Shown here in pieces: positions 34,037 to 43,041 of a stretch of 64,000 nucleotides of DNA; position 1 is the first letter of the stretch; every line of letters starts with the position of its first letter. A program made the translations under genes and the position numbers. The notes under the pieces are model-generated. The model was not told the DNA's origin and did no database searches. It worked only from the letters and a program-made list of their open reading frames with translations. Source of the stretch: Lachnospiraceae bacterium (GTDB lineage: Bacteria > Bacillota > Clostridia > Lachnospirales > Anaerotignaceae); the NCBI GenBank assembly GCA_019422065.1, contig JAHZEA010000002.1, forward strand, positions 119,850 through 183,849, written 5' to 3'.

Positions 34037-35185
34037 ATGATTGACTACGCTAAGTTTCAAAAAGAATTAGTACAGCTTCGCCGTCATTTTCACATGTACC
34101 CAGAAACAGCATTTAAAGAATTTGCTACAACGGATTTTATAGCAGATTATCTTCAAAATGCCGGATACAGCGTTAAAAAAACACATCCAACAGGATGCTA
34201 TGCTTTTTTAAATGCAAAAGAAAATGCGCCTACAGTTATTGTTCGGGCTGAAATTGACGCTGTGCCTATAGATGAAAAGACAGACCTTTCTTTTGCTTCT
34301 AAAAATAAAGGCGCCATGCACGCCTGCGGCCACGATGCCAACATGGCTGTAGCACTTGTGCTGGCCAAACTGTGCCAAAAAACAAAGGACTCTTTAAGCT
34401 GCAATGTAAAATTTGTATTTGAACCAGCTGAGGAAATAGGCAGCGGCGCAAAAGTTATGATTAAAAGCGGTGTGCTGGAAAACCCAAAAGCTGACTCTTT
34501 AATTATGTTTCACTTTGTAAACAAGGCTTCCGGCGGAATGGAAGTAAACAAAGACATAGCCTCAGCTGCCATAGGCCGTATAGAAATTGAGTTTAAAGGT
34601 GTTTCGGCGCACTGGGCGGCAAGGCAAAAAGGCCGTGACGCCATAAATGCCGCTTGCCTTACATCTGTTGAGCTTTATAAGCTAAACCAAAGCTACAGCT
34701 CGGAATATCCATTTTGCATAGGTATAGGGCAAATACAAGGCGGCACATCGCCAAATGTAATGAGTGATTATGCCAGAATAAACGGAAATTTAAGGGCAAG
34801 TTCTATGAAGGACTATTTAAAGCTTGCAGATATTATAAAAGACATAATTGAAAAAATTCAAAATCAGACAGGTGTTAATATAAAATACGATGTATCTCAA
34901 TATCCTATTACACCTATTATTAATAATCCGTACATGGTTAAAAAGGCTGCCCAAACAGGCAAAGAAGTTTTCGGCGACGAGTTTTACATTATGGATAAGC
35001 TTTATTTAGCCGGAGATAACGCCTGTGTCTATTTTGAAAATATTCCGGGAATACTTATGGTTTTCCGCTCAAAGTCCCAAACGGCTTTGCCACTGCACAA
35101 TCCAAAATTTGTATTAAGCGAGGACTGCTTTTACAAGGCTCTTGAAACACTGCATAAATACATAATAGACTTATATAAAAACTAA
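34037..35185 (+). CDS. M20-family amidohydrolase / N-acyl-amino-acid deacylase
   Basis: The 382-residue metallopeptidase-like hydrolase has the metal-site segments MHACGHDANM (about residues 94-103) and FEPAEEIGSG (catalytic Glu-Glu, about 130-139), an inserted dimerisation domain with GVSAHWAARQKGRDAIN, and a C-terminal metal His in PLHNPKF. Such enzymes release amino acids from N-acyl or peptide conjugates in the cytosol. AAAGGAG precedes the ATG. It is a single-gene unit with its own promoter and terminator. A longer relative is encoded at 62622-63917. Confidence 0.9.
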   Translation: MIDYAKFQKELVQLRRHFHMYPETAFKEFATTDFIADYLQNAGYSVKKTHPTGCYAFLNAKENAPTVIVRAEIDAVPIDEKTDLSFASKNKGAMHACGHDANMAVALVLAKLCQKTKDSLSCNVKFVFEPAEEIGSGAKVMIKSGVLENPKADSLIMFHFVNKASGGMEVNKDIASAAIGRIEIEFKGVSAHWAARQKGRDAINAACLTSVELYKLNQSYSSEYPFCIGIGQIQGGTSPNVMSDYARINGNLRASSMKDYLKLADIIKDIIEKIQNQTGVNIKYDVSQYPITPIINNPYMVKKAAQTGKEVFGDEFYIMDKLYLAGDNACVYFENIPGILMVFRSKSQTALPLHNPKFVLSEDCFYKALETLHKYIIDLYKN

Positions 35186-35210
35186 CATTTTAATTTAATA
35201 ACATAATTAC

Positions 35211-35252
35211 AAAAACACCCGAAAACAAAACTGCTGTTTTCGGGTGTTTTTT
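35211..35252. terminator. Bidirectional terminator (M20 / Gld-like operon)
   Basis: The perfect 17-bp stem AAAAACACCCGAAAACA/TGTTTTCGGGTGTTTTT (35211-35227 with 35235-35251) serves the M20 gene on the plus strand and the DUF4340 gene on the minus strand. Confidence 0.9.
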
Positions 35253-35280
35253 ATGTTTGAATTATATTTAAAAATTTATG

Positions 35281-36639
35281 TTACTCAGTAAGAGCCTTAA
35301 CTGCCTCTATTATCTGGGTAAAGCTTCTCTGGCCTGTTATAAATTCGCAAACACCGTTTCGCTCTACTGCATAATAGTTGTCGTCATACTCCATAAATCT
35401 TAATGTAAGCACTTCTCCGCTGCGATATGTTAAAACAAGCTCTCCTACATATTCGCCCGGCTCTAACTTCTTTTCACCATCCATTGTAACAGCGGCTATG
35501 CTCTTATAAATTTCGGTAAATGCAGACATATCCGCCTGTTCGCCGTTAAGTGTAACGCTGCTGTTTTCAGCATCTAAGCTGTATGTGCCTGTAAAATCTG
35601 CATCTTTAACAGTAATCTCGCTAAAAGCGTCAGCACTGTCATTTATAAAATACTTGCCTATAATGTCAAAAGGCTTAGTATTTTTAATTTTGTCAGTTTT
35701 TTCTTTTAAAACAGTACACATATAGTCTTTGCCGCTGAACTGAGCATAAACCTTTGTACTATCATCAGCACATGTATTGCCTATAGTTATTGTGCATTCA
35801 TTTCCTTTGTTATCCGTTGCTGATAAAACCATAGCCGGATTATCAAGGCCGTAGTCAACGCCTTCTTGAGGTGTATCAATAAAGTCAACGGCTGTAATCT
35901 CATAAAACGGTCCGCCTACATTATCTGCCAACTCGTCTGAGAGTACAGGCGCGTCAAAGCTGTAAACACCTGTAAGAAGGTATTCGCCGTAACCTTCTGT
36001 TATCTCTCCGTCAGGGTTAGGCACAATGCTATAACTTAAGCCATCGCGAATGCTGACATTTAAAGATTTAATATCGCTATAGTCCACATAGGCCGGGTAT
36101 ACATCCCTAAAGGCGTTTGGTCTGCGTGAAAGCGGTTTGCCGTTTTCTGCACTTATTATGTATACATTCTGGTCACCGTCAAGGCAGGCATAATAGCCTG
36201 TTTGGTCAACGGTTTGGTCTCCAACGGTTATTTTATAAATAAGATTGCCGCTTTCGTCATAAGCCTCATCAGTTACACCTTTATCAAGGCCATAATCAGA
36301 TGCTTTTTCCATGCCGTTTTCTATTACCTGTGTATACTCAAGGCTTTTAAGGCAGGCAATAGCTTGGTCTATTGAAATCTGGGTAAGGTCGGCATTTTCC
36401 ATGCCTTCTATAGCCCAGTTGGTATCTTCCTGTTTATTAAATGTAACAGTTACTCCGTCTTGAGTTACTACATATTTTTTTATTGTGGCGTCGCTTTGGT
36501 CAAAAAGCTTTTTTGTTTCTTCTTCCTGAAGTGTCTGTTCTTCCTTCTTTGCGTTATATGACTTACTGAGGCCAAAAGCGCCTAAAAGAACAACAACAGC
36601 CACTAAGCCTATTATAAGCCTTGTCTTTTGACTGCTCAT
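35281..36639 (-). CDS. DUF4340-type extracytoplasmic protein of a Gld-like ABC system
   Basis: The 452-residue protein begins with one membrane anchor (about residues 7-25, LIIGLVAVVVLLGAFGLS) followed by a large extracytoplasmic beta-rich region. Repeated units with WAIEGMENADL and GLDNPAMVLSATDNKGNECT match the DUF4340 pattern found beside gliding-type (GldFG) ABC transporters. It is the last gene of the four-gene operon, overlapping the preceding gene by 4 nt (ATGA). Function is unknown; it likely forms the outside part of the complex. Confidence 0.8.
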   Translation of the reverse strand: MSSQKTRLIIGLVAVVVLLGAFGLSKSYNAKKEEQTLQEEETKKLFDQSDATIKKYVVTQDGVTVTFNKQEDTNWAIEGMENADLTQISIDQAIACLKSLEYTQVIENGMEKASDYGLDKGVTDEAYDESGNLIYKITVGDQTVDQTGYYACLDGDQNVYIISAENGKPLSRRPNAFRDVYPAYVDYSDIKSLNVSIRDGLSYSIVPNPDGEITEGYGEYLLTGVYSFDAPVLSDELADNVGGPFYEITAVDFIDTPQEGVDYGLDNPAMVLSATDNKGNECTITIGNTCADDSTKVYAQFSGKDYMCTVLKEKTDKIKNTKPFDIIGKYFINDSADAFSEITVKDADFTGTYSLDAENSSVTLNGEQADMSAFTEIYKSIAAVTMDGEKKLEPGEYVGELVLTYRSGEVLTLRFMEYDDNYYAVERNGVCEFITGQRSFTQIIEAVKALTE

Positions 36640-38069
36640 TTATTTCTCCTCCTGATAAATACGGTAAAGCCAACTAAAAGTATTATAAGCGGTATTACTA
36701 TAACCGACACAAGCATTATAACTACTGCCTTGCTCTGAGTTATATTAAGGTACTCATCAGCGCCTATGCTCTTTGTTCTTCCTGTGCTTTCTGTGCCGTT
36801 AAGGAAGTCAAAAGCATTCATTACAAGGCCAAAGTTACCACCGTTTACAATATTGTTTACACTGTCTTCAAGAAGCATTGAAGCGCCGGAAACAATAATT
36901 TTTGTTCCGTTTTCAGTACCATTATTGTCTGTATCCGTAACTGAAACAACTATATCTAAAGGTCCTGTAGGGTCGGTTTCCGTAAGATTTGCATTGTTTC
37001 CGCTTATGTCCTCCAAAGTTTTAGCGTATGAATATGTTGATGATGAAGCAAGGGTTTCGATATTAACTGTAGACCGCTTTGTATCAAGTCTTTCAACATA
37101 CATAGCCGCCGGAGTAAGTATGTTTGTTCCAGCATTTGCAAGGCTTTCGCAAATTTTGCTTTCGGAATTAAGGTCAGGAATAATATAAAGCGGGTTGTTG
37201 TCTATTACATAATCAGCACTGCCCTCAACTATAAGCCTTCCGCTGTCGGCTATGCCGTAAGAAGCTAAAAGTGAATCAAAGTTTGGCATATCCTGTGTTG
37301 TAAGTGTTAAAGTTATAAAGGCTTTTCCCCCGTTTTCCAAATAATTTTTAATTGTATCGCTTTCGGATTTGCTTAAATCCACAGCAGGGCCATTTATAAC
37401 AAGTATCTCACAGTCTTCCGGTATTTCTCTTGACTGCAATAAATCTAAAGTCTGCACTTCAAAACCGCTATAGCCCATTTCCTTTTTAAGCTCATCGCCA
37501 AGAGGTGTTTCGTTATGTCCGGTAAGCTCATAAACTGCTTCAGCGGCGCCATTTGTAAGCTGGCGGATTGTGCCTGTAAGCACGCCTTCTACTTTAATGC
37601 CTTTTAAGTATGCAGTTTGAGACATGCTGTCTACACTAATATCTGTTATATCTTCCTGAGGTATAATGGCAAAATCACTGTCGGTTTCTACCACAATATC
37701 ACCTATTGTAGGCTGCTGGCCGTTTTTGGTATGCTCAACGGCAAAAGCCGGGTCGGTATATGGGTCAACATTTGATACAGTAATATGTTTTGAGTGCGAA
37801 GCGTATCTGTCAAGTATTTCCGTAACCATTGTAATCTCTTGGCCCTCGGCATAAAGAGAATAAATGTTTACATCCTGATTTAAGTTTTCAACTAAAGAAA
37901 CTGTATCATCAGAAAGTGTATAAAGCCCATTTTTTGTAAGGTCAAACTTTATATCAAAACTGCTGACAACTAAGTTTAAAACTATTACAGCAATTACAAC
38001 TATGGCGGTCATTATTGAAGCATAACCGCCGTATTTAATAAGCGGGTCGTTTTTATCTATCTTCTTCAA
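36636..38069 (-). CDS. GldG-family ABC auxiliary membrane protein
   Basis: The 477-residue protein has an N-terminal helix (about residues 16-36), a large extracytoplasmic alpha/beta region (about 40-440) and a C-terminal helix (VVIMLVSVIVIPLIILLVGF) followed by a short basic tail, FIRRRNK. Segments such as KFDLTKNGLYTLSDDT and YASHSKHITVSNVDPYTDP match the GldG / ABC_transp_aux family. It partners the ABC-2 permease and ATPase upstream. The start is TTG at 38069, following GGAGG by 8 nt. The role in a non-gliding Clostridium is unknown. Confidence 0.85.
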   Translation of the reverse strand: MKKIDKNDPLIKYGGYASIMTAIVVIAVIVLNLVVSSFDIKFDLTKNGLYTLSDDTVSLVENLNQDVNIYSLYAEGQEITMVTEILDRYASHSKHITVSNVDPYTDPAFAVEHTKNGQQPTIGDIVVETDSDFAIIPQEDITDISVDSMSQTAYLKGIKVEGVLTGTIRQLTNGAAEAVYELTGHNETPLGDELKKEMGYSGFEVQTLDLLQSREIPEDCEILVINGPAVDLSKSESDTIKNYLENGGKAFITLTLTTQDMPNFDSLLASYGIADSGRLIVEGSADYVIDNNPLYIIPDLNSESKICESLANAGTNILTPAAMYVERLDTKRSTVNIETLASSSTYSYAKTLEDISGNNANLTETDPTGPLDIVVSVTDTDNNGTENGTKIIVSGASMLLEDSVNNIVNGGNFGLVMNAFDFLNGTESTGRTKSIGADEYLNITQSKAVVIMLVSVIVIPLIILLVGFTVFIRRRNK

Positions 38070-38084
38070 CTTAAGCGCCTCCTT

Positions 38085-38948
38085 TTAAGACCATCTTCTT
38101 TTTTCAATCACGCGTATTGTAAAATACAAAAATACAGCTATGAATGAAATAAAGTAAACAACAGACGATACATCAAGAAGCCCCATAGCAAAGCTGTTAA
38201 ACCGCGTAAGAACGGCAAACATCATTGCAAATTTTCCCGCAAGGCCTGTAAATATGCTTCTTTTAACAAAATAAAGAACAAGAAGCACTGCGGCCTCTAT
38301 AATAAACACCGTTATTGAAACTTCCGTATTTTTTGTATTGTAGTAAACATAAAGGGCTATAAGAAGCGCTATAACACCGGCAAACATAAGCGAAAAGCTC
38401 TCTGAACCGGAAGCCGCCGAAACAATTGTTTCTACCATAAGCAGAAGGAATACTGCCACAAATGTAGCTACGGCAGAAACTATCTGGTTATCAGTTATAG
38501 ACGAAATCCAAAGTCCTACTGCTATAAAAGCACTGCCTAAAAGGAAAAAGCCTATGTAAGAGCCTAAAATCTGCGCTACAGCAACTGTGCCGAAAAACGA
38601 AAGTATTATAGGGAATATGCCTGTTATAACAAGTGAAATTAAAAACACTGTTACTGCCGCAAGGTATTTGCCTAAAACTATAGCCGGTATGCTGACAGGC
38701 GATGTTAAAAGCATTTGGTCTGTTCTCTGTTTCTTTTCCTCAGATAAAAGCCTCATTGTAAGCATAGGCGCAAGTATAAGAAACATCATTATAACTGAGC
38801 TGAAAACATACTGAAAGTCAGGGCTTAAAGACAGTATATTCTGTAAAGAAAAATACACAGCTGTTATAAGCACAAAAAAGGCTATAAACACGTACCCAAT
38901 CATAGATGAAAAATACATCTTTATTTCTCTTTTATAAATGGCTTTCAT
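38085..38948 (-). CDS. ABC-2-type permease (GldF/NosY-like)
   Basis: The 287-residue permease has about six hydrophobic segments and the family stretch APMLTMRLLSEEKKQRTDQM (about residues 60-79), then LLTSPVS, typical of GldF/NosY-type ABC-2 permeases. It starts 4 nt inside the ATPase gene and is followed by the GldG-like gene. It should form the channel of the transporter. Whether it exports a lipid, polysaccharide or peptide is unknown. Confidence 0.9.
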   Translation of the reverse strand: MKAIYKREIKMYFSSMIGYVFIAFFVLITAVYFSLQNILSLSPDFQYVFSSVIMMFLILAPMLTMRLLSEEKKQRTDQMLLTSPVSIPAIVLGKYLAAVTVFLISLVITGIFPIILSFFGTVAVAQILGSYIGFFLLGSAFIAVGLWISSITDNQIVSAVATFVAVFLLLMVETIVSAASGSESFSLMFAGVIALLIALYVYYNTKNTEVSITVFIIEAAVLLVLYFVKRSIFTGLAGKFAMMFAVLTRFNSFAMGLLDVSSVVYFISFIAVFLYFTIRVIEKRRWS

Positions 38949-40045
38949 TTTTCATCAGCCTCCCCGTTTGTTTCGTTAATATCTTTTTCCGGCTCGGTAT
39001 TTTCTATTACCTGTTCTATTTCTTCAGCTTCAGCAGTATTTTCAGAGCTCTCATTAGTATCTGCTAAAGCTTCATTCTCTGTTTTGCTGTTTGAAAAATC
39101 GTCTAAACTAAAATTCTCGTTTTCAGTAACCTGAAGGAATACTTCCTCAAGAGAAAGTTTTTCGGACTTAATCATAAGGAGTTTAAATCCGTTTTTAACA
39201 GCATTATCAAACACAGCTTCTCTTGCATCAGTACCGGCTGTGCCTTCAACAATAAGGTCTGTTGTGCCTTCTTCTGTTGTTTCGCTTTCCTCAACAGTAC
39301 TGAAAGCACTGTCAGATTTAAACGCGTTTATAATATCCTCTTTTACACCTTTAAGCTTAATTTTAAATCTGTCCTGACTGAGGCTTTCAGAAAGTCTATC
39401 CGGTGTGCCGGAAGCCACAAGGCGGCCTTTATTAATAATAATTACCCTGTTGCACACCGCGCTTACTTCCGAAAGTATATGAGAGCTTAAAATTATTGTA
39501 TGGCTCTTTGAAAGCTCTTTAATAACATCTCTTATCTCTATAATCTGCTTAGGGTCAAGGCCTACTGTAGGTTCATCAAGTATAAGCACTTCCGGATAAC
39601 CAACAAGGGCCTGAGCAAGGCCAACTCTTTGCCTGTAGCCTTTTGAAAGGTTTTTAATTACCTTATGTGAAACATGAGTTATTTTGATTTTTTCCATTAT
39701 GTCGTCCAGCATAGGCTTAATTTCGGCTTTTTTAACGCCTTTTAAGTCAGCCGCAAAATTAAGGTACTCTGTTACGGTCATATCCATATATAAAGGCGGA
39801 ATTTCCGGAAGATAGCCTATGCGTTTTTTGGCTTCTTTCGGGTTTTTGAGTATATCAAAACCATCAATAGAAACTTCTCCGCTGCTTGCAGATATGTAGC
39901 CTGTAATAATATTCATTGTGGTTGATTTTCCGGCTCCGTTAGGACCTAAAAAGCCAACAACCTCACCAGTATCAACTTTAAACGAAATATCTTTTACGGC
40001 TTCGTACTTGCCGTAGTTTTTAACAAGGTTTTTAACTTCTATCAA
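38945..40045 (-). CDS. ABC transporter ATPase (GldA/CcmA-like) with acidic C-terminal tail
   Basis: The 366-residue protein has Walker A GPNGAGKSTTMNIITGY (about residues 34-50), signature LSKGYRQRVGLAQAL, Walker B VLILDEPTVGLD, and a His switch IILSSHILSEV, then a C-terminal extension. The last 50 or so residues are almost only Glu, Asp, Asn, Ser and Ala, an acidic tail not needed for ATPase function. The start is TTG at 40045, after GGAGG at 8 nt. It leads the Gld-like operon; the 185-nt region upstream is AT-rich with no clear operator. Confidence 0.92.
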   Translation of the reverse strand: MIEVKNLVKNYGKYEAVKDISFKVDTGEVVGFLGPNGAGKSTTMNIITGYISASSGEVSIDGFDILKNPKEAKKRIGYLPEIPPLYMDMTVTEYLNFAADLKGVKKAEIKPMLDDIMEKIKITHVSHKVIKNLSKGYRQRVGLAQALVGYPEVLILDEPTVGLDPKQIIEIRDVIKELSKSHTIILSSHILSEVSAVCNRVIIINKGRLVASGTPDRLSESLSQDRFKIKLKGVKEDIINAFKSDSAFSTVEESETTEEGTTDLIVEGTAGTDAREAVFDNAVKNGFKLLMIKSEKLSLEEVFLQVTENENFSLDDFSNSKTENEALADTNESSENTAEAEEIEQVIENTEPEKDINETNGEADEK

Positions 40046-40231
40046 ACCCTATCCCTCCATATACGCCGCATAAACGGCTTTTATTAAAGAAAATTTTGCC
40101 TTAACTTAAGTATTATACTTAATATCTTAGAATTTTACTATATCTATGTGAACAAATTATGAATTTTCAGCACATTTACGTCACTTAAGCCAATAAGTCA
40201 TAAAACAAAAATAAAAAAATACACAAAAAAT

Positions 40232-40258
40232 AAGAACGGCTTTTTAAAACCGTTCCTG
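40232..40258 (-). terminator. Terminator of the thiamine-precursor ABC operon
   Basis: The stem GAACGG/CCGTTC (40234-40239 with 40250-40255), extended by neighbouring A-T pairs, lies just past the permease stop, and the minus strand continues into a T-run. Confidence 0.7.
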
Positions 40259-40262
40259 TTTT

Positions 40263-41006
40263 TTAAATTTCTTTTCTCCATTTAATAAGCTTTTCTTCTA
40301 TAGCACCTATAACTGCAACTGAAATCATGGCTGTTACAGAAAGTATAACTATAGGGGCAAAAACTCCGGCACCGTCAAGCTGAGTCATCATTCGTTTGCT
40401 GAAATATCCCAAACCGCTTTGTGCCCCCAGCCATTCTGCTATGGCGGCACCTATAACACTTAAAGGTATAGCCATTTTAATTGCCGAGAAAAAATGCGGC
40501 AGCGCTGAAGGTATTTTAAGTTTAAAAAATATATCCCATTTTGAAGCGCCGTATGTAATAAGCAGCTCCTCCATTTCTCTTTTAGTTGCCCTAAATCCGT
40601 CGTAAACAGTTATTGTTATAGGGAAAAACGTAATAAGTATAGTAACCAAAACTCTTGCCCAAATACTATAGCCAAACCACAGCACAAAAAGCGGCGCAAT
40701 AGCTGTTGTAGGTATTGTTTGGGATGCTATAACAATAGGGTAAAGGGCATCTGCAATTTTTTTGTTCATATCCATTACTATGGCTAGTGCAAGGCCGAAT
40801 ACTATAGAAATTAAAAGGCCTATAGCCGTAACTGACATAGTAGCCGGCAGCTGAACAAGAAACAGCGTTCGCCTTAATTCCCAAATTTTAGCTACTATCT
40901 CAGTAGGCGACGGCAGTATATACGGCGCATTAATTAAAAATGCTATAAACTGCCACAAAATCAAAACTATAATTATAAGTATAATAGAAGGCAGTCTGTT
41001 TTTCAT
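40263..41006 (-). CDS. ABC permease, thiamine-precursor type (ThiX-like)
   Basis: The 247-residue permease has about six membrane helices and the EAA loop MEELLITYGASKWDIFFKLK (about residues 142-161), placing it in the SsuC/TauC/ThiX group. With the ATPase encoded upstream (4-nt overlap), it sits under a TPP riboswitch, so the import of a thiamine precursor such as hydroxymethylpyrimidine or a formylamino-pyrimidine is the best inference. No ThiY-type binding protein gene lies beside it. Confidence 0.88.
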   Translation of the reverse strand: MKNRLPSIILIIIVLILWQFIAFLINAPYILPSPTEIVAKIWELRRTLFLVQLPATMSVTAIGLLISIVFGLALAIVMDMNKKIADALYPIVIASQTIPTTAIAPLFVLWFGYSIWARVLVTILITFFPITITVYDGFRATKREMEELLITYGASKWDIFFKLKIPSALPHFFSAIKMAIPLSVIGAAIAEWLGAQSGLGYFSKRMMTQLDGAGVFAPIVILSVTAMISVAVIGAIEEKLIKWRKEI

Positions 41007-41755
41007 TTTACTTCCTCCTGTCTTAATTTTTTAATAAGCTCCTCTTTTAATTCCATAATATCGCTTCTTTTTAAGTCATCCCTTTTTCTAGGATAGTCCA
41101 AAGGCACCACGTATTCCTCAAAATGGGTAATAGGTCTATCAGTAATTACAAAAACCTTTTGTGAAAGGAATATAGCTTCCTCAACATCATGGGTTACAAA
41201 AAGGATTGTGTTTTTTCGTTTTTCCCACTCAGTTAAAAGCCATTCCTGAAGGCCTATTCTTGTAAGGGAGTCAAGAGCGGAAAAAGGCTCATCAAGCAAA
41301 AGCAGGTCTGCTCCTGCAAGAAGTGCCCTTGCAAAAGATGCTCTTTGCCTCATACCGCCTGATAAATCCCGCGGGTATTTATTTCTATAGTCCAAAAGGC
41401 CAACTTCTTCCAAAATTTCTTCGGCGGCCTTTTTCATTTTTTCTTTGCTCTCCTTCCTAAGCTCCATAGGCAGGCACACATTTTTTTCTATGGTGCGCCA
41501 CGGGTAAAGCAAATCTTTTTGAGGCATATATGAGCTGTAGTTTTTAAGTTCTTTTATAGGCGTTCCGTTTATTGTTATACTGCCGCTTTGCGGTTTTTCC
41601 AAGCCATTTATAAGCCTAAAAGCAGTGCTTTTACCGCAGCCGCTGGCGCCTATAAGTGATATAAACTCTCCGTCTTTTACATCAAAAGACAGGTCTTTTA
41701 TCATTTCGTAATCATCTGATTCATACTTAAACGTTACATTATCGAATTTTAACAC
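41003..41755 (-). CDS. ABC ATPase, thiamine-precursor type (ThiZ-like)
   Basis: The 250-residue ATPase carries Walker A GASGCGKSTAFRLING (about residues 39-54), signature LSGGMRQRASFARAL, Walker B LLLLDEPFSALD and the His switch FVTHDVEEAIF, close to SsuB/TauB/ThiZ. The start is a GTG at 41755, 7 nt after GGAGG; a longer reading would run into the riboswitch terminator. It is the first gene after the TPP riboswitch, so its expression should fall when TPP is abundant. Confidence 0.9.
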   Translation of the reverse strand: MLKFDNVTFKYESDDYEMIKDLSFDVKDGEFISLIGASGCGKSTAFRLINGLEKPQSGSITINGTPIKELKNYSSYMPQKDLLYPWRTIEKNVCLPMELRKESKEKMKKAAEEILEEVGLLDYRNKYPRDLSGGMRQRASFARALLAGADLLLLDEPFSALDSLTRIGLQEWLLTEWEKRKNTILFVTHDVEEAIFLSQKVFVITDRPITHFEEYVVPLDYPRKRDDLKRSDIMELKEELIKKLRQEEVK

Positions 41756-41775
41756 TGTGTTACCTCCAAACAAGC

Positions 41776-41807
41776 AACAAAAAAAGGACACCGGCAGAAT
41801 GTCCTTT
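41776..41807 (-). terminator. Riboswitch expression-platform terminator
   Basis: AAAGGACA/TGTCCTTT (41783-41790 with 41800-41807) forms an 8-bp stem followed on the minus strand by a run of T, between the TPP aptamer and the ribosome site of the ThiZ-like gene. Confidence 0.85.
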
Positions 41808-41811
41808 CACT

Positions 41812-41900
41812 TCTTACGCGCTCCCTACGGCGGAATTACCCGCATCAGGTTCAATGGGACTCTCTCAGCGCCGAGTTTTAAACCGACGCACCCCTGCCTG
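41812..41900 (-). promoter_or_regulatory. TPP (THI-box) riboswitch
   Basis: The minus strand contains the conserved THI-element blocks in order: GGGGTGC, GCGCTGAGAGAGTCCC, TGAACCTGATGCGGGTAAT and CCGTAGGGAGCG. These build the P2-P3 and P4-P5 arms that bind the pyrimidine and pyrophosphate of TPP. With the terminator downstream, ligand binding should stop transcription of the ABC genes. Confidence 0.95.
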
Positions 41901-41906
41901 TTCTTG

Positions 41907-41935
41907 ATTATAATACCAAAATATCATTATGTAAA
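41907..41935 (-). promoter_or_regulatory. Promoter of the TPP riboswitch operon
   Basis: The minus strand has TTTACA (41935-41930), 17 nt, then TATAAT (41912-41907), a few nucleotides before the aptamer. Confidence 0.8.
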
Positions 41936-41963
41936 GAAAAAGGCGGATTTTGAAAAACAAAGT

Positions 41964-42263
41964 TTAAAAACCGCCTTTTAAATAGATTACAGTAGTTACA
42001 ACAGCTCCCAGAATAATAGCAAAAACCAAAAACATAAGTGTATACTTTATATATTTATGGAACGAAAGCTCCTCGGTTATTTTTGAAACATACTTTTGAT
42101 ATATTTTTGTGCTTTTAAGCTTCTTTTCAAACCTTGGTGAGCCTTTTGAAAAAAGATATACACTTAAAAGAAAAAAAGGCACCTGCGGCACAACGGGAAT
42201 AACAAGACCTATAGCTCCCAGTAAAAAAAACAATACACCGCCGGAAATATAAAGTATTTTCAT
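41964..42263 (-). CDS. DUF454 (YbaN-like) small membrane protein
   Basis: The 99-residue protein has a hydrophobic N-terminal hairpin with GGVLFFLLGAIGLVIPVVPQ (about residues 7-26) and VPFFLLSVYLFSKGSPRFEK following, then a C-terminal helix (LMFLVFAIILGAVVTTVIYL). This pattern, including the Pro-Val-Pro turn and the PFFLLS run, fits the YbaN/DUF454 family of unknown function. The ATG at 42263 follows AGGAAGGTG; a longer upstream reading is unsupported. A hairpin overlapping its 3' end (41939-41978, AAAGGCGG/CCGCCTTT) may terminate it. Confidence 0.8.
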   Translation of the reverse strand: MKILYISGGVLFFLLGAIGLVIPVVPQVPFFLLSVYLFSKGSPRFEKKLKSTKIYQKYVSKITEELSFHKYIKYTLMFLVFAIILGAVVTTVIYLKGGF

Positions 42264-42351
42264 ATATCCGCACCTTCCTAAAAAACTAAATTTCAAAATA
42301 TGTTTTACTACTATTATAGAATTATATTCAAAAAAATCAACTGTATATATT

Positions 42352-42687
42352 TTAGTTATTTGTATATTTTTCAAGAGAAATTTTTATTGCCTTTACCACA
42401 TCTTCTATTATTTTAAGCTGGGCAGAACTGCAGCTTTCAAGAGTTTTATTGAGCTCATCAAAAGAAGCTTCCCGATTAGAAGTACCGTCAGTAAGCAAAT
42501 CATCAGACCGAACATCAAGTGCATTTGTTATATCCACAAGAACCTGTAGGCTTAACTTTGTGTTTCCTGTTTCAATATGGCTCATATGGGTAACGGAAAT
42601 ACCTATTTTTTCTGCCAACTGCTCTTGAGATAGACCATGTGCCTTTCTGTATTTTCTTATGCGCTGTCCTATTTTGTAATAATCCAT
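42352..42687 (-). CDS. XRE-family HTH transcriptional regulator
   Basis: The 111-residue protein has a Cro/CI-type helix-turn-helix (about residues 6-60; GLSQEQLAEKIGISVTHMSH with ETGNTKLS) and a C-terminal helical segment that could dimerise. AGGTGA precedes the ATG. It is isolated, 88 nt from the DUF454 gene on the same strand. No phage genes adjoin it, so it may be a free-standing regulator. Target unknown. Confidence 0.9.
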   Translation of the reverse strand: MDYYKIGQRIRKYRKAHGLSQEQLAEKIGISVTHMSHIETGNTKLSLQVLVDITNALDVRSDDLLTDGTSNREASFDELNKTLESCSSAQLKIIEDVVKAIKISLEKYTNN

Positions 42688-42795
42688 AAAAAAATCACCT
42701 AACTAGTTTATTTTTACTTGAATTGTATAGGCAAATATAGTATAGTAAAATAAACTACACAGGCTATTTTATGCCTATATAGTTAAAATTATTAA

Positions 42796-43005
42796 TTTAA
42801 TATTGTATGTGCAGAAAATGAAAAAATATATACTGTACAATCAAATACTATTTCTTACCAGTTTATAGAAGACACTGTTAAAACTGTTAAACTATATGTT
42901 TACAGTGTTTATTTTACAGACGGCACCGAATGGGGCGACAAGGAAGCATCAAAAAGTACAGCTATTGAAAACGGTATGCCTGTTGAGGTTTCAGGTCAAT
43001 CCTAA
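42796..43005 (+). pseudogene. C-terminal remnant of a lost gene
   Basis: An open stretch of 69 codons without a start codon or ribosome site ends in a TAA. Its last two thirds read like real protein (KTVKLYVYSVYFTDGTEWGD, then KEASKS, ending MPVEVSGQS), with much better codon use than the surroundings, and resemble the C-terminal domain of secreted Firmicute proteins (DUF5780-like, weak). The 5' part has been lost. It lies in the XRE/hydratase gap, which contains nothing else. Confidence 0.5.
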
Positions 43006-43041
43006 TACATAATAAAAAGCTTAAAACAATATAAAGACCAC

